Below, piece after piece: positions 31,242-38,518 of a DNA stretch of 64,000 bases (position 1 is the stretch's first letter; every line of letters starts with the position of its first letter). Under the pieces are notes generated by a model. It made no database searches. It was given only the letters and a program-made list of their open reading frames with translations, and had not been told where the DNA came from. The stretch comes from Streptomyces rhizosphaerihabitans (GTDB taxonomy: Bacteria > Actinomycetota > Actinomycetes > Streptomycetales > Streptomycetaceae). Location of the stretch: assembly GCF_025399795.1 (NCBI RefSeq), contig NZ_JAODTZ010000034.1:45873-109872 (forward strand), given 5' to 3'. The position numbers and the translations under genes were made by a program.

Positions 31242-32942
31242 ATGGACGCTCACGCCATCGAGGAAGGCCGCCGACGCTGGCAGGCCCGTTACGACGCTTC
31301 GCGCAAGCGCGAGGCCGACTTCACCACGCTCTCCGGTGATTCCGTGGAGCCGGTGTACGGTCCCCGGCCCGGGGACAACTATGAGGGCTTCGAGCAGATC
31401 GGCTGGCCCGGGGAGTACCCCTTCACGCGCGGGCTGTACGCGACCGGCTACCGGGGGCGTACGTGGACCATCCGGCAGTTCGCCGGGTTCGGCAACGCCG
31501 AGCAGACCAACGAGCGCTACAAGAAGATCCTCGCCAACGGCGGCGGGGGCCTCTCCGTGGCCTTCGACATGCCCACGCTGATGGGCCGCGACTCGGACGA
31601 CGCCCGTGCGCTCGGCGAGGTCGGGCACTGCGGTGTCGCGATCGACTCGGCCGCAGACATGGAGGTCCTCTTCCAGGACATCCCGCTCGGTGACGTCACG
31701 ACGTCGATGACGATCAGCGGGCCCGCGGTGCCGGTCTTCTGCATGTACCTGGTCGCCGCCGAGCGCCAGGGCATCGACCCCGCCGTGCTGAACGGCACGC
31801 TCCAGACCGACATCTTCAAGGAGTACATCGCGCAGAAGGAGTGGCTCTTCCAGCCCGAGCCGCATCTGCGCCTCATCGGCGACCTGATGGAGCACTGCGC
31901 CGAGAAGATCCCCGCGTACAAGCCGCTGTCCGTCTCCGGGTACCACATCCGCGAGGCGGGCTCCACGGCCGCGCAGGAGCTCGCGTACACGCTGGCGGAC
32001 GGCTTCGGCTACGTGGAACTGGGGCTCTCCCGCGGGCTCGACGTGAACGTCTTCGCCCCCGGCCTCTCCTTCTTCTTCGACGCGCACGTCGACTTCTTCG
32101 AGGAGATCGCCAAGTTCCGCGCGGCGCGCCGGATCTGGGCCCGCTGGATGCGGGACGTGTACGGCGCCACCTCCGAGAAGGCGCAGTGGCTGCGTTTCCA
32201 CACGCAGACCGCCGGCGTCTCGCTGACGGCCCAGCAGCCGTACAACAACGTCGTGCGCACCGCCGTGGAGGCGCTCGCGGCGGTTCTCGGCGGTACGAAC
32301 TCGCTGCACACCAACGCGCTGGACGAGACGCTCGCCCTGCCGTCCGAGCAGGCCGCGGAGATCGCCCTGCGGACGCAGCAGGTGCTCATGGAGGAGACCG
32401 GCGTCGCCAACGTCGCCGACCCGCTGGGAGGTTCCTGGTACGTCGAGCAGCTCACCGACCGGATCGAGGCCGACGCGGAGAAGATCTTCGAGCAGATCAA
32501 GGAGCGCGGACTGCGGGCGCACCCGGACGGGCGGCACCCCATCGGTCCCATCACCTCCGGCATCCTGCGCGGGATCGAGGACGGGTGGTTCACCGGGGAG
32601 ATCGCCGAGTCGGCGTTCCAGTACCAGCGCTCGGTCGAGAAGGGCGACAAGCGGGTCGTCGGCGTCAACGTCCACCACGGGTCCGTGACCGGCGACCTGG
32701 AGATCCTCCGGGTCAGCCACGAGGTGGAGCGTGAGCAGGTGCGGGAGCTGGCCTCGCGCAAGGAGGGCCGTGACGAGGCCGCCGTGCGCGGTGCGCTGGA
32801 CGCCATGCTCGCCGCCGCGCGCGACGGGTCCAACATGATCGCCCCCATGCTGGAGGCGGTGCGGGCCGAGGCGACGCTGGGCGAGATCTGCGGTGTCCTG
32901 CGGGACGAGTGGGGCGTCTACACGGAACCGGCGGGCTTCTGA
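31242..32942 (+). CDS. icmA: Isobutyryl-CoA mutase large subunit IcmA
   Basis: A 566-residue B12-dependent acyl-CoA mutase substrate-binding TIM barrel, the exact length known for IcmA. Diagnostic active-site residues are Phe80 (in TWTIRQFAGFG) and Gln198 (in FKEYIAQKE), where methylmalonyl-CoA mutase has Tyr and Arg. It therefore interconverts isobutyryl- and n-butyryl-CoA, linking valine catabolism to butyrate-derived polyketide units. There is no C-terminal cobalamin domain, so the small subunit IcmB must be encoded elsewhere. The C-terminal linker is REGRDEAAVRGALDAMLAAARDGSN-like. ATG 31242 follows a palindromic operator/promoter. Confidence 0.95.
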   Translation: MDAHAIEEGRRRWQARYDASRKREADFTTLSGDSVEPVYGPRPGDNYEGFEQIGWPGEYPFTRGLYATGYRGRTWTIRQFAGFGNAEQTNERYKKILANGGGGLSVAFDMPTLMGRDSDDARALGEVGHCGVAIDSAADMEVLFQDIPLGDVTTSMTISGPAVPVFCMYLVAAERQGIDPAVLNGTLQTDIFKEYIAQKEWLFQPEPHLRLIGDLMEHCAEKIPAYKPLSVSGYHIREAGSTAAQELAYTLADGFGYVELGLSRGLDVNVFAPGLSFFFDAHVDFFEEIAKFRAARRIWARWMRDVYGATSEKAQWLRFHTQTAGVSLTAQQPYNNVVRTAVEALAAVLGGTNSLHTNALDETLALPSEQAAEIALRTQQVLMEETGVANVADPLGGSWYVEQLTDRIEADAEKIFEQIKERGLRAHPDGRHPIGPITSGILRGIEDGWFTGEIAESAFQYQRSVEKGDKRVVGVNVHHGSVTGDLEILRVSHEVEREQVRELASRKEGRDEAAVRGALDAMLAAARDGSNMIAPMLEAVRAEATLGEICGVLRDEWGVYTEPAGF

Positions 32943-32953
32943 GAAACCCGCCG

Positions 32954-32993
32954 GGGCCACCGGGCCACCGGGCCACCGGGCAACCGCGCCACC
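32954..32993. repeat. 8-bp tandem repeat GGGCCACC after icmA
   Basis: Three perfect and two diverged copies of GGGCCACC lie 11 nt past the icmA stop. The rest of the gap to 33288 is G/C-rich, low-complexity sequence with no gene or RNA that I can support. Confidence 0.85.
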
Positions 32994-33288
32994 GGGGCGC
33001 GGGGCCGTCCGCCTGCCGGGCAACCGAGCCGCCGGGCCTCCGGTCGACCGGTCCGGCGTGGCTCCAGGGGCTCCGCAGCCCGGCGGTCCCCGGTCGCCCG
33101 GAAGCCCCGTGTGGGCATCCTGACGCCCCTGTTGCCCCCATCCCGCCCGGCGCCCCAGAGTTCACCCCCGGGCCGGCTCCTCGGGCACCGAGGAGACGCC
33201 GTCCGGCGGGGCGGCGGGGGCTCAGTACGTTCGGCCCCCGGGCCGCCGTTCCGGTCGGCTCTCGGACGCCCGCCCGGCGGGTGTCGGC

Positions 33289-33319
33289 CCCGTCCGACGC
33301 CGGTCAGGCGTCGGACGGG
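33289..33319. terminator. Bidirectional hairpin overlapping the TetR stop
   Basis: CCCGTCCGACGCC and GGCGTCGGACGGG form a perfect 13-bp stem around GGTCA. The loop contains the TetR stop codon. It lies between convergent icmA and tetR. Confidence 0.75.
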
Positions 33320-33960
33320 CCGTCCGTGGATACCGGGCCGGAGGCCGTCGCGCCGGTCAGGCCGAGGAGCAGGATCCGGGTGAACGAGCGCACCCACTCC
33401 TCGTCCGCGGGTTCCGCGCTGACCAGGGTGCGATGGACGACCGCTCCGGCGACCACGTCGAAGATCAGGGCTGCGGTGCGGTCGGCGGAGGCGGGGTCCG
33501 CCTCCGGCGGGAGCTCGCCGCGGACCTGGGCGCGGGCGCGGCCCTCCATGACCAGGCGCTTCTGCCGGTCGACGATGGACGTGCGGATGCGTTCGCGCAG
33601 CGGTTCGTCGCGGGTGGACTCCGCCACCACGGCCATCAGCGCCGTCTTCGCCTCCGGGCGGTCCAGGATCGCCGCGAACTGGAGCACCACGCCCTCGATG
33701 TCGGCGGCCAGACTGCCCCGGTCGGGGAGTTCCAGCTCGTCGAAGAGCTCGGCCACCGCGTCGACGACGAGTTCGTTCTTGCCCGCCCAGCGACGGTAAA
33801 GGGTCGTTTTCGCGACTCCCGCGAGGGTCGCCACGTACCCCAACGTCAGTTTGGACCAGCCCAGTTCGACCAGGGCCGTGCGCGTCGCCTCCAGGATCGC
33901 GGCGTCCGCGGCGGCGCTGCGGGGGCGGCCCGTACGGGCCGCCTGGGAGCGACATTGCAT
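33304..33960 (-). CDS. TetR-family regulator
   Basis: A 218-residue TetR protein. The HTH is AILEATRTALVELGWSKLTLGYVATLAGVAKTTLYRRWAGKNELVVDAV (residues about 17-65). The ligand domain includes PEAKTALMAVVAESTRDEPLRERIRT and ends LLLGLTGATASGPV. ATG 33960 (MQCRSQAAR) is used; ATG 33972 (MVTDMQ) is possible, neither having a clear ribosome site. It is divergent from the thioredoxin-TPR gene, with direct repeats and a 17-bp dyad between them. Confidence 0.9.
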   Translation of the reverse strand: MQCRSQAARTGRPRSAAADAAILEATRTALVELGWSKLTLGYVATLAGVAKTTLYRRWAGKNELVVDAVAELFDELELPDRGSLAADIEGVVLQFAAILDRPEAKTALMAVVAESTRDEPLRERIRTSIVDRQKRLVMEGRARAQVRGELPPEADPASADRTAALIFDVVAGAVVHRTLVSAEPADEEWVRSFTRILLLGLTGATASGPVSTDGPSDA

Positions 33961-33968
33961 GTCAGTGA

Positions 33969-34001
33969 CCATATCCGGCCGATTCAACAGCCATATCCGG
34001 C
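33969..34001. promoter_or_regulatory. Two direct CCATATCCGGC repeats at the TetR start
   Basis: CCATATCCGGC occurs at 33969-33979 and 33991-34001, 22 bp apart, covering the TetR start and promoter region. Two helical turns of spacing suggests a same-face protein-binding site. Confidence 0.45.
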
Positions 34002-34065
34002 GGTTCTGTGAAGCCGTGAGGGAGATCACCGGGAGACGGTGCACAGGCATGCCCTCGCACAGTTA

Positions 34066-34082
34066 CGCTACGACTCGTAGCG
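34066..34082. promoter_or_regulatory. 17-bp dyad between tetR and thioredoxin-TPR gene
   Basis: CGCTACGACTCGTAGCG has 8-bp perfect arms and a single central base. It sits mid-gap in a divergent TetR arrangement and is the best operator candidate for that regulator. Confidence 0.6.
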
Positions 34083-34205
34083 AAAGCTCGAACGCGGCGA
34101 CAACCGCACAGGCGTCAGGTGGGGACCCGACGCCGAACACGCATGACAAGGCTTGGCTTTCACAACGCTTTTCACACGTGCGCGAGGAAGGGGGAGGATG
34201 TACTC

Positions 34206-35183
34206 ATGCAGCCACGGAACATGTCCATGAGCGGAGTCGTCGACCTCGCCGCGGTGAAGGCGGCCCAGGAGGCCAAGTCGAAGGCGGAGCAGGCGCGCGC
34301 CGAAGCGGCCAGGCAGGGCGGCGGGGGTGGCGCCGTGACCCCCGCGAGCCTTGTCATCGACGTCGACGAGGCGGGATTCGAGCACGATGTCCTGCAACGC
34401 TCCACCGAGGTGCCCGTCGTCATCGACTTCTGGGCCGAGTGGTGCGAGCCCTGCAAGCAGCTGAGCCCGGTCCTGGAGCGGCTGGCCGTCGAGTACGACG
34501 GGCGCTTCGTGCTCGCCAAGATCGACGTCGACGCCAATCAGATGCTGATGCAGCAGTTCGGGGTCCAGGGGATTCCGGCCGTTTTCGCGGTGGTGGCCGG
34601 ACAGGCCCTGCCGCTCTTCCAGGGAGCCGCCGCCGAGGCGCAGATCCGCGGGACCCTCGACCAGCTCGTCCAGGTCGCCGAGCAGCGCTTCGGTCTGACC
34701 GGCCTGACGGTCGACTCGGACGCCGGGCCGGGTGCGGCCCCCACGGAGCAGGAGCTGCCGGCCGGACCGTACGACGCGTTGCTGGAGGCCGCCGTACAGG
34801 CGCTGGACGCGGGCGACTTCGGCGGTGCCGTGCAGGCCTACAAGAACGTGCTGGGCGACGATCCGGGCAACACGGAGGCCAAGCTGGGGCTGGCCCAGGC
34901 CGAGTTGCTCCAGCGGGTGCAGAGTCTCGATCCGCAGCAGGTGCGCAAGGACGCCGCGGAGAAGCCCGGTGACGTGCGGGCGCAGATCGCGGGGGCCGAC
35001 CTGGACCTCGTCGGCGGCCATGTCGAGGACGCCTTCGGGCGGCTCATCGAGACGGTGCGGCGCACGGCGGGCGACGACCGGGACGCCGTACGGCTGCGGC
35101 TGTTGGAGCTCTTCGAGGTGGTCGGGCCCGACGACCCGCGCGTGGTCGCGGCGCGCCGGGCACTGGCCCGGGCTCTGTTCTGA
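34206..35183 (+). CDS. Thioredoxin-TPR co-chaperone-like protein (CnoX/YbbN type)
   Basis: A 325-residue protein. The Ala/Lys-rich N-terminus (about 1-45) leads into a thioredoxin domain (VVIDFWAEWCEPCKQLSPVLERL, about 72-95; cis-Pro in GIPAVFAVV). A C-terminal TPR-like half has YDALLEAAVQALDAGDFGGAVQAYKNVL and DDPGNTEAKLGLAQAELL. This layout is that of YbbN/CnoX, a chaperedoxin in E. coli. Here both active-site cysteines (WCEPC) are kept, so redox activity is plausible. ATG 34206 has GGGAGG 9 nt upstream. Divergent from tetR. Confidence 0.9.
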   Translation: MQPRNMSMSGVVDLAAVKAAQEAKSKAEQARAEAARQGGGGGAVTPASLVIDVDEAGFEHDVLQRSTEVPVVIDFWAEWCEPCKQLSPVLERLAVEYDGRFVLAKIDVDANQMLMQQFGVQGIPAVFAVVAGQALPLFQGAAAEAQIRGTLDQLVQVAEQRFGLTGLTVDSDAGPGAAPTEQELPAGPYDALLEAAVQALDAGDFGGAVQAYKNVLGDDPGNTEAKLGLAQAELLQRVQSLDPQQVRKDAAEKPGDVRAQIAGADLDLVGGHVEDAFGRLIETVRRTAGDDRDAVRLRLLELFEVVGPDDPRVVAARRALARALF

Positions 35184-35246
35184 CCAGTCCCTAAACGTCA
35201 GGGCCTGTGATGCCCGGGTGAAAGATTGACCGACAGGGGTACATGT

Positions 35247-35280
35247 GGCCGCGCTTTACCAAAACTTGGTAAACGCGGCC
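35247..35280. promoter_or_regulatory. Large inverted repeat downstream of thioredoxin-TPR gene
   Basis: GGCCGCG-C-TTTACCAA and TTGGTAAACGCGGCC pair over 15 bp with one bulged base and an AAC loop. It may terminate the upstream transcript or, because its AT-rich centre TTTACCAAAACTTGGTAAA resembles an operator, bind a regulator of the next operon. Confidence 0.55.
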
Positions 35281-35284
35281 GCTG

Positions 35285-35297
35285 TTACTCGTAGTAA
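35285..35297. promoter_or_regulatory. Dyad TTACT-CGT-AGTAA
   Basis: A 13-bp inverted repeat 508 bp before the DUF6230 gene. It shares the TTACT/AGTAA half-sites with the dyad at 35412. Confidence 0.45.
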
Positions 35298-35411
35298 GTC
35301 GAGGGCGTTGAACTGTCTGGTTCCGTCCGGCATTTGACCGTTGTGTCACCCCCTGCGGGGCCACCCTGAGTCGCCACCCGATACCGACGGGTCGTTCTTC
35401 GGTTATCCCGC

Positions 35412-35429
35412 CGTTACTAGCCAGTAACG
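35412..35429. promoter_or_regulatory. Dyad CGTTACT-AGCC-AGTAACG
   Basis: An 18-bp inverted repeat with 7-bp perfect arms in the 621-bp gap ahead of the DUF6230 operon. The remaining part, 35430-35790, shows no gene; it should contain the operon promoter and a long leader. Confidence 0.5.
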
Positions 35430-35804
35430 AACCCCCTTGTGCCCACGGCGAGAATGCACCACGATCGGCGACGCTCGGTCCATTCCCGCACCCCGACAGC
35501 CAATCGGGTCGGCGGACTTTCTGGGTCCCCACCGAGTAGGGCCGACAGCCAGTGCGGTCGGTTCTTGGGCAGGGGGGTCTTTGCCGTCCGGCAGAGCCTG
35601 TCCAGCAGGTTGTGCGTGATGTGTGTCAGGCGCGACCAGTGGTTGTCGCTCGGGGGTGATCGCCGGTGATTCGGGTGCAATAGCACCTCCGGGTACAGGC
35701 GCTCTCCTTCCCGAGGACGTAGCACTTCTCCCATCCCTGCCCGGCTGAGCCGCCGCAACGTGGCAGTCAGGGCCAGGAGATGTACGTCCGAGAAGGAGGA
35801 AAAT

Positions 35805-36440
35805 ATGATGTCCCAGGTGCGTGGCGGGACCAGATGGAAGCGGTTCGCCGTCGTCATGGTGCCCAGCGTGGCAGCCACGGCAGCGATAGGTGTCGCCCTC
35901 GCGCAGGGTGCCCTCGCCGCGTCGTTCAGCGTTTCCGGTCAGTCGTTCAAGGTGTCCGCGGACAAGCTTGACGGCCAGGGCTTCTCGCAGTACGGAGCTC
36001 TCGACACCGGTACCGGCCTCGACGGCAAGTCGGCGCTGCACCCCGTCGCGGTGTCGGCGTTCACGAGCGCCGACATCACCAACATGTGCCAGTCTGTCGT
36101 GACCCCGGGTATCCCGTACCTCGGTTCCGTCAGCCTCGTGCTGAAGGCCGGTGGCAGTGGTACGCCGGTTCATGCCGACAACCTGTACATCGACGTCGAG
36201 GACCTCGGCGCCGACGCGACGTTCCGTGGCATCGACATCGGTGTCGCAGCCAAGGACGCCACCAAGGGTCCCGGCATGAAGGGCGGCGGCGAGCAGGCCA
36301 ACCCCTACGGGTTCGCCCAGCAGGCCACCTCGGCCACGCTGACCGACGTGAAGCAGACGGCGTGGGCGACCACCGCCGGTACGTTCAAGCTCAGCGGTCT
36401 GAAGATGTCGGTGTCCGCGGGCACCCACGAGTGCTACTGA
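35805..36440 (+). CDS. DUF6230 family exported protein
   Basis: A 211-residue protein with a membrane-inserting N-terminus (TRWKRFAVVMVPSVAATAAIGVALAQGALAAS, about 9-40) that looks like a signal peptide cleaved near ALAAS. A beta-rich secreted domain follows (FSVSGQSFKVSADKLDGQGFSQYGAL... LYIDVEDLGADATFRGIDIG...). Streptomyces annotations sometimes label it cholesterol esterase, but no lipase motif (GxSxG) is visible. AAGGAGG lies 5 nt before ATG 35805. It heads a three-gene operon with the DUF6114 protein. Confidence 0.88.
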   Translation: MMSQVRGGTRWKRFAVVMVPSVAATAAIGVALAQGALAASFSVSGQSFKVSADKLDGQGFSQYGALDTGTGLDGKSALHPVAVSAFTSADITNMCQSVVTPGIPYLGSVSLVLKAGGSGTPVHADNLYIDVEDLGADATFRGIDIGVAAKDATKGPGMKGGGEQANPYGFAQQATSATLTDVKQTAWATTAGTFKLSGLKMSVSAGTHECY

Positions 36441-36560
36441 GCACCCCAGGGGTGGGCGAGGAGGCCTAGGCCGCTTCGCCCGCCCCGCCGCTCCGCCCGT
36501 CGTACGCGGAGCACTCAACGCGTACTTCTCACAGCAATGCCGTTCCAGGGAGCTGTTTCC

Positions 36561-37136
36561 ATGAGCGCCGAGACTCCTGCCGCGCCCGGCCAGAACGATG
36601 AGCACTACCTTCAGGTGTTCCGGCGGAACTTCCGTAACTGGAGGGGCAGCCGCCCGTTCTGGGCCGGTCTGTTCATCGCGTTCGGCGGTGTCCCCATCGC
36701 CTACTTCCCGTACGCGCACCTGCAGGTCGGCCATCTGACGCTGGCGATGTCCACCACCGCCGGAGCCGGCTCCCTGATCATCGGCGTACTTCTCGTCGTG
36801 CTCGGGATCAGCCTCTGGTTCCAGAAGCACGTACGGACGTTCGCGGGTGTCGCCGCGATCCTCCTCGGTCTGGTGTCCCTCCCGGTGGCCAATCTGGGCG
36901 GCTTCCTCATCGGCTTCCTGTTCGCCCTCATCGGCGGTGCCATGGCGGTCTCCTGGGTTCCCGGCGAACCCGACGAGGGGTACTCCACGCAGCGGTCCCT
37001 CGACAAGGACGGCCTGCCGGACAGCGCGGCGGCCGAGCCCGTCGGGCCCGAGGCGGCGGACGGTGCGGGCGACCCGAACGATCTGTCAGGAACGAGCCCG
37101 AGCAACGGGGCGAACGGGAGGCACAGTGCCGGCTGA
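36561..37136 (+). CDS. DUF6114 membrane protein
   Basis: A 191-residue protein with about four membrane helices (PFWAGLFIAFGGVPIAYF, LTLAMSTTAGAGSLIIGVLLVVLGISLWF, VAAILLGLVSLPVANLGGFLIGFLFALIGGAMAVSW) flanked by a hydrophilic N-terminus (RRNFRNWRGSRPF) and an acidic C-tail. DUF6114 is habitually encoded after DUF6230 in Streptomyces. GGGAG precedes ATG 36561. It overlaps the next gene by 11 nt. Confidence 0.88.
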   Translation: MSAETPAAPGQNDEHYLQVFRRNFRNWRGSRPFWAGLFIAFGGVPIAYFPYAHLQVGHLTLAMSTTAGAGSLIIGVLLVVLGISLWFQKHVRTFAGVAAILLGLVSLPVANLGGFLIGFLFALIGGAMAVSWVPGEPDEGYSTQRSLDKDGLPDSAAAEPVGPEAADGAGDPNDLSGTSPSNGANGRHSAG

Positions 37137-38427
37137 CGAGGTGACCCACGGGACTGATGTGGAGGAGTCCCGTGTGAGAACCGGGCCGCGCCACGCGGCC
37201 CCGAGGAAGCCGCTGCTCACCAGGATCCAGATGCCTGCGGGCAAGGCGATAGCCATAGCGGCGATGCCGACGGCCGTTCTCATGGGAATGGGCTTCGTCC
37301 CGACGCTCGCCCAGGCCGACGACCACTCCACTTCCAAGACCCTCACGGCGGACGAGTACCAGGCGTGCGTCGAGGCCGTGACCGGCAAGGACGCGTCGGC
37401 CACACCGACGCCGTCCGCCTCGGCGAGCGCGAGCGCGACCCCTTCCGCGTCCTCCGACCAGGCCACACCGACCCCCTCCGCGTCGTCGGAGTCCGCGGCG
37501 CCGGGCGAGACCTCTTCCTCGGATTCAGGTTCCGACGACAAGGCCACGCCCGCTCCCTCCGCGTCCTCCTCCGCGGGCACGTCGGACAAGGCGGCGGACA
37601 GCAGCGCGTCCACGCCGACCCCCGCGGCGTCCAAGAGCAGCACGAACCCGCTCGACCCGCTGGGCGTCGGCGACGCCATCAAGGACATCCTCACGCCCGA
37701 CGAGACGGCGAGCTCCACCCCCGCACCGTCCGCCTCGGCGAGCACGAGTGCGCCCGCGACCGACGGCAAGAGCGCCACGGACACCGTCAAGGACACGACC
37801 GACAAGGTCACCGAGACGCTCAAGGACACCACCGAGAAGGTCACCGACACGGCCTCGAAGGCCGCCTCGGACACCACCGACGAGGCCTCGAAGGCGGCCG
37901 ACGCGGTCACCGAGTCGCCCAGCCCCTCCGCGAGCGCCACCACGAACGCCGCGGACTGCCCGGTCGCGACCGACGACGAGGGCGGCGTGGACAACCCGGT
38001 CACCCTGCCGGTCGACCCCTGGTACCTCAACGCCAGTTCGCTGACCCTCAAGGGCGCCGACTACCAGGGCATCGTCAAGGTGAGGACCGCCGACGGCACC
38101 GTCAAGAAGGTGCTGAAGTACGTCATCTCCGACGGCACCGACATCGGGGACCTGCACCAGACGGTGGAGGACAAGCAGACCGGCAAGACCTACCACGTGC
38201 AGGCTGCCAAGGGCTCGACGTCCACCATTCGTGACGGCAAGACGATCATGTACACGGAGAGCATCTCCGGGAACCTGCTCGGGCTCATCCCGGTCACGTT
38301 CGACCCGGACAACCCTCCGCCGCTGAACATCCCGCTGATCTACTTCACCAAGGTGAAGGTCGTTCAGGCGGGTCAGTTCGGCGGCACCCTGACCGTACCC
38401 GGACTCCACCAGTACACGACCGGCTGA
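37126..38427 (+). CDS. Exported Ser/Thr/Ala-rich protein of the DUF6230/DUF6114 operon
   Basis: A 433-residue protein with an N-terminal signal segment (GKAIAIAAMPTAVLMGMGFVPTLAQAD, about 36-62). A long low-complexity region follows (about 85-290) of Ser/Pro/Thr/Ala runs and a DTVKDTTDKVTETLKDTTEKVTDT amphipathic repeat. A compact C-terminal domain (about 300-433: PVTLPVDPWYLNASSLTLKGADYQGIV ... PLIYFTKVKVVQAGQFGGTLTVPGLHQYTTG) completes it. GTG 37126 has GGGAGG 4 nt upstream and overlaps the DUF6114 stop. Probably a surface or cell-wall protein; function unknown. Confidence 0.85.
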   Translation: MPADEVTHGTDVEESRVRTGPRHAAPRKPLLTRIQMPAGKAIAIAAMPTAVLMGMGFVPTLAQADDHSTSKTLTADEYQACVEAVTGKDASATPTPSASASASATPSASSDQATPTPSASSESAAPGETSSSDSGSDDKATPAPSASSSAGTSDKAADSSASTPTPAASKSSTNPLDPLGVGDAIKDILTPDETASSTPAPSASASTSAPATDGKSATDTVKDTTDKVTETLKDTTEKVTDTASKAASDTTDEASKAADAVTESPSPSASATTNAADCPVATDDEGGVDNPVTLPVDPWYLNASSLTLKGADYQGIVKVRTADGTVKKVLKYVISDGTDIGDLHQTVEDKQTGKTYHVQAAKGSTSTIRDGKTIMYTESISGNLLGLIPVTFDPDNPPPLNIPLIYFTKVKVVQAGQFGGTLTVPGLHQYTTG

Positions 38428-38459
38428 GTCGTCCAGAGCCCGTCCGGGAGCCGCACAAA

Positions 38460-38499
38460 CGCTGAGGGCGCCCCCTGTTCGCAGGGGGCGCCCTCAGCG
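38460..38499. terminator. Perfect hairpin with UUCG tetraloop between convergent operons
   Basis: An 18-bp perfect stem (CGCTGAGGGCGCCCCCTG and complement) capped by TTCG, located between the Ser-rich protein gene and pyk. It should stop transcription from both sides. Confidence 0.92.
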
Positions 38500-38518
38500 G
38501 CGTACGGAGGCCGGGGGA

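Noticed and set aside
32941..33000. Short regular repeats resembling a miniature CRISPR array
   Set aside because: Units are 8 bp without spacers and no cas genes are nearby; it is a simple tandem repeat.
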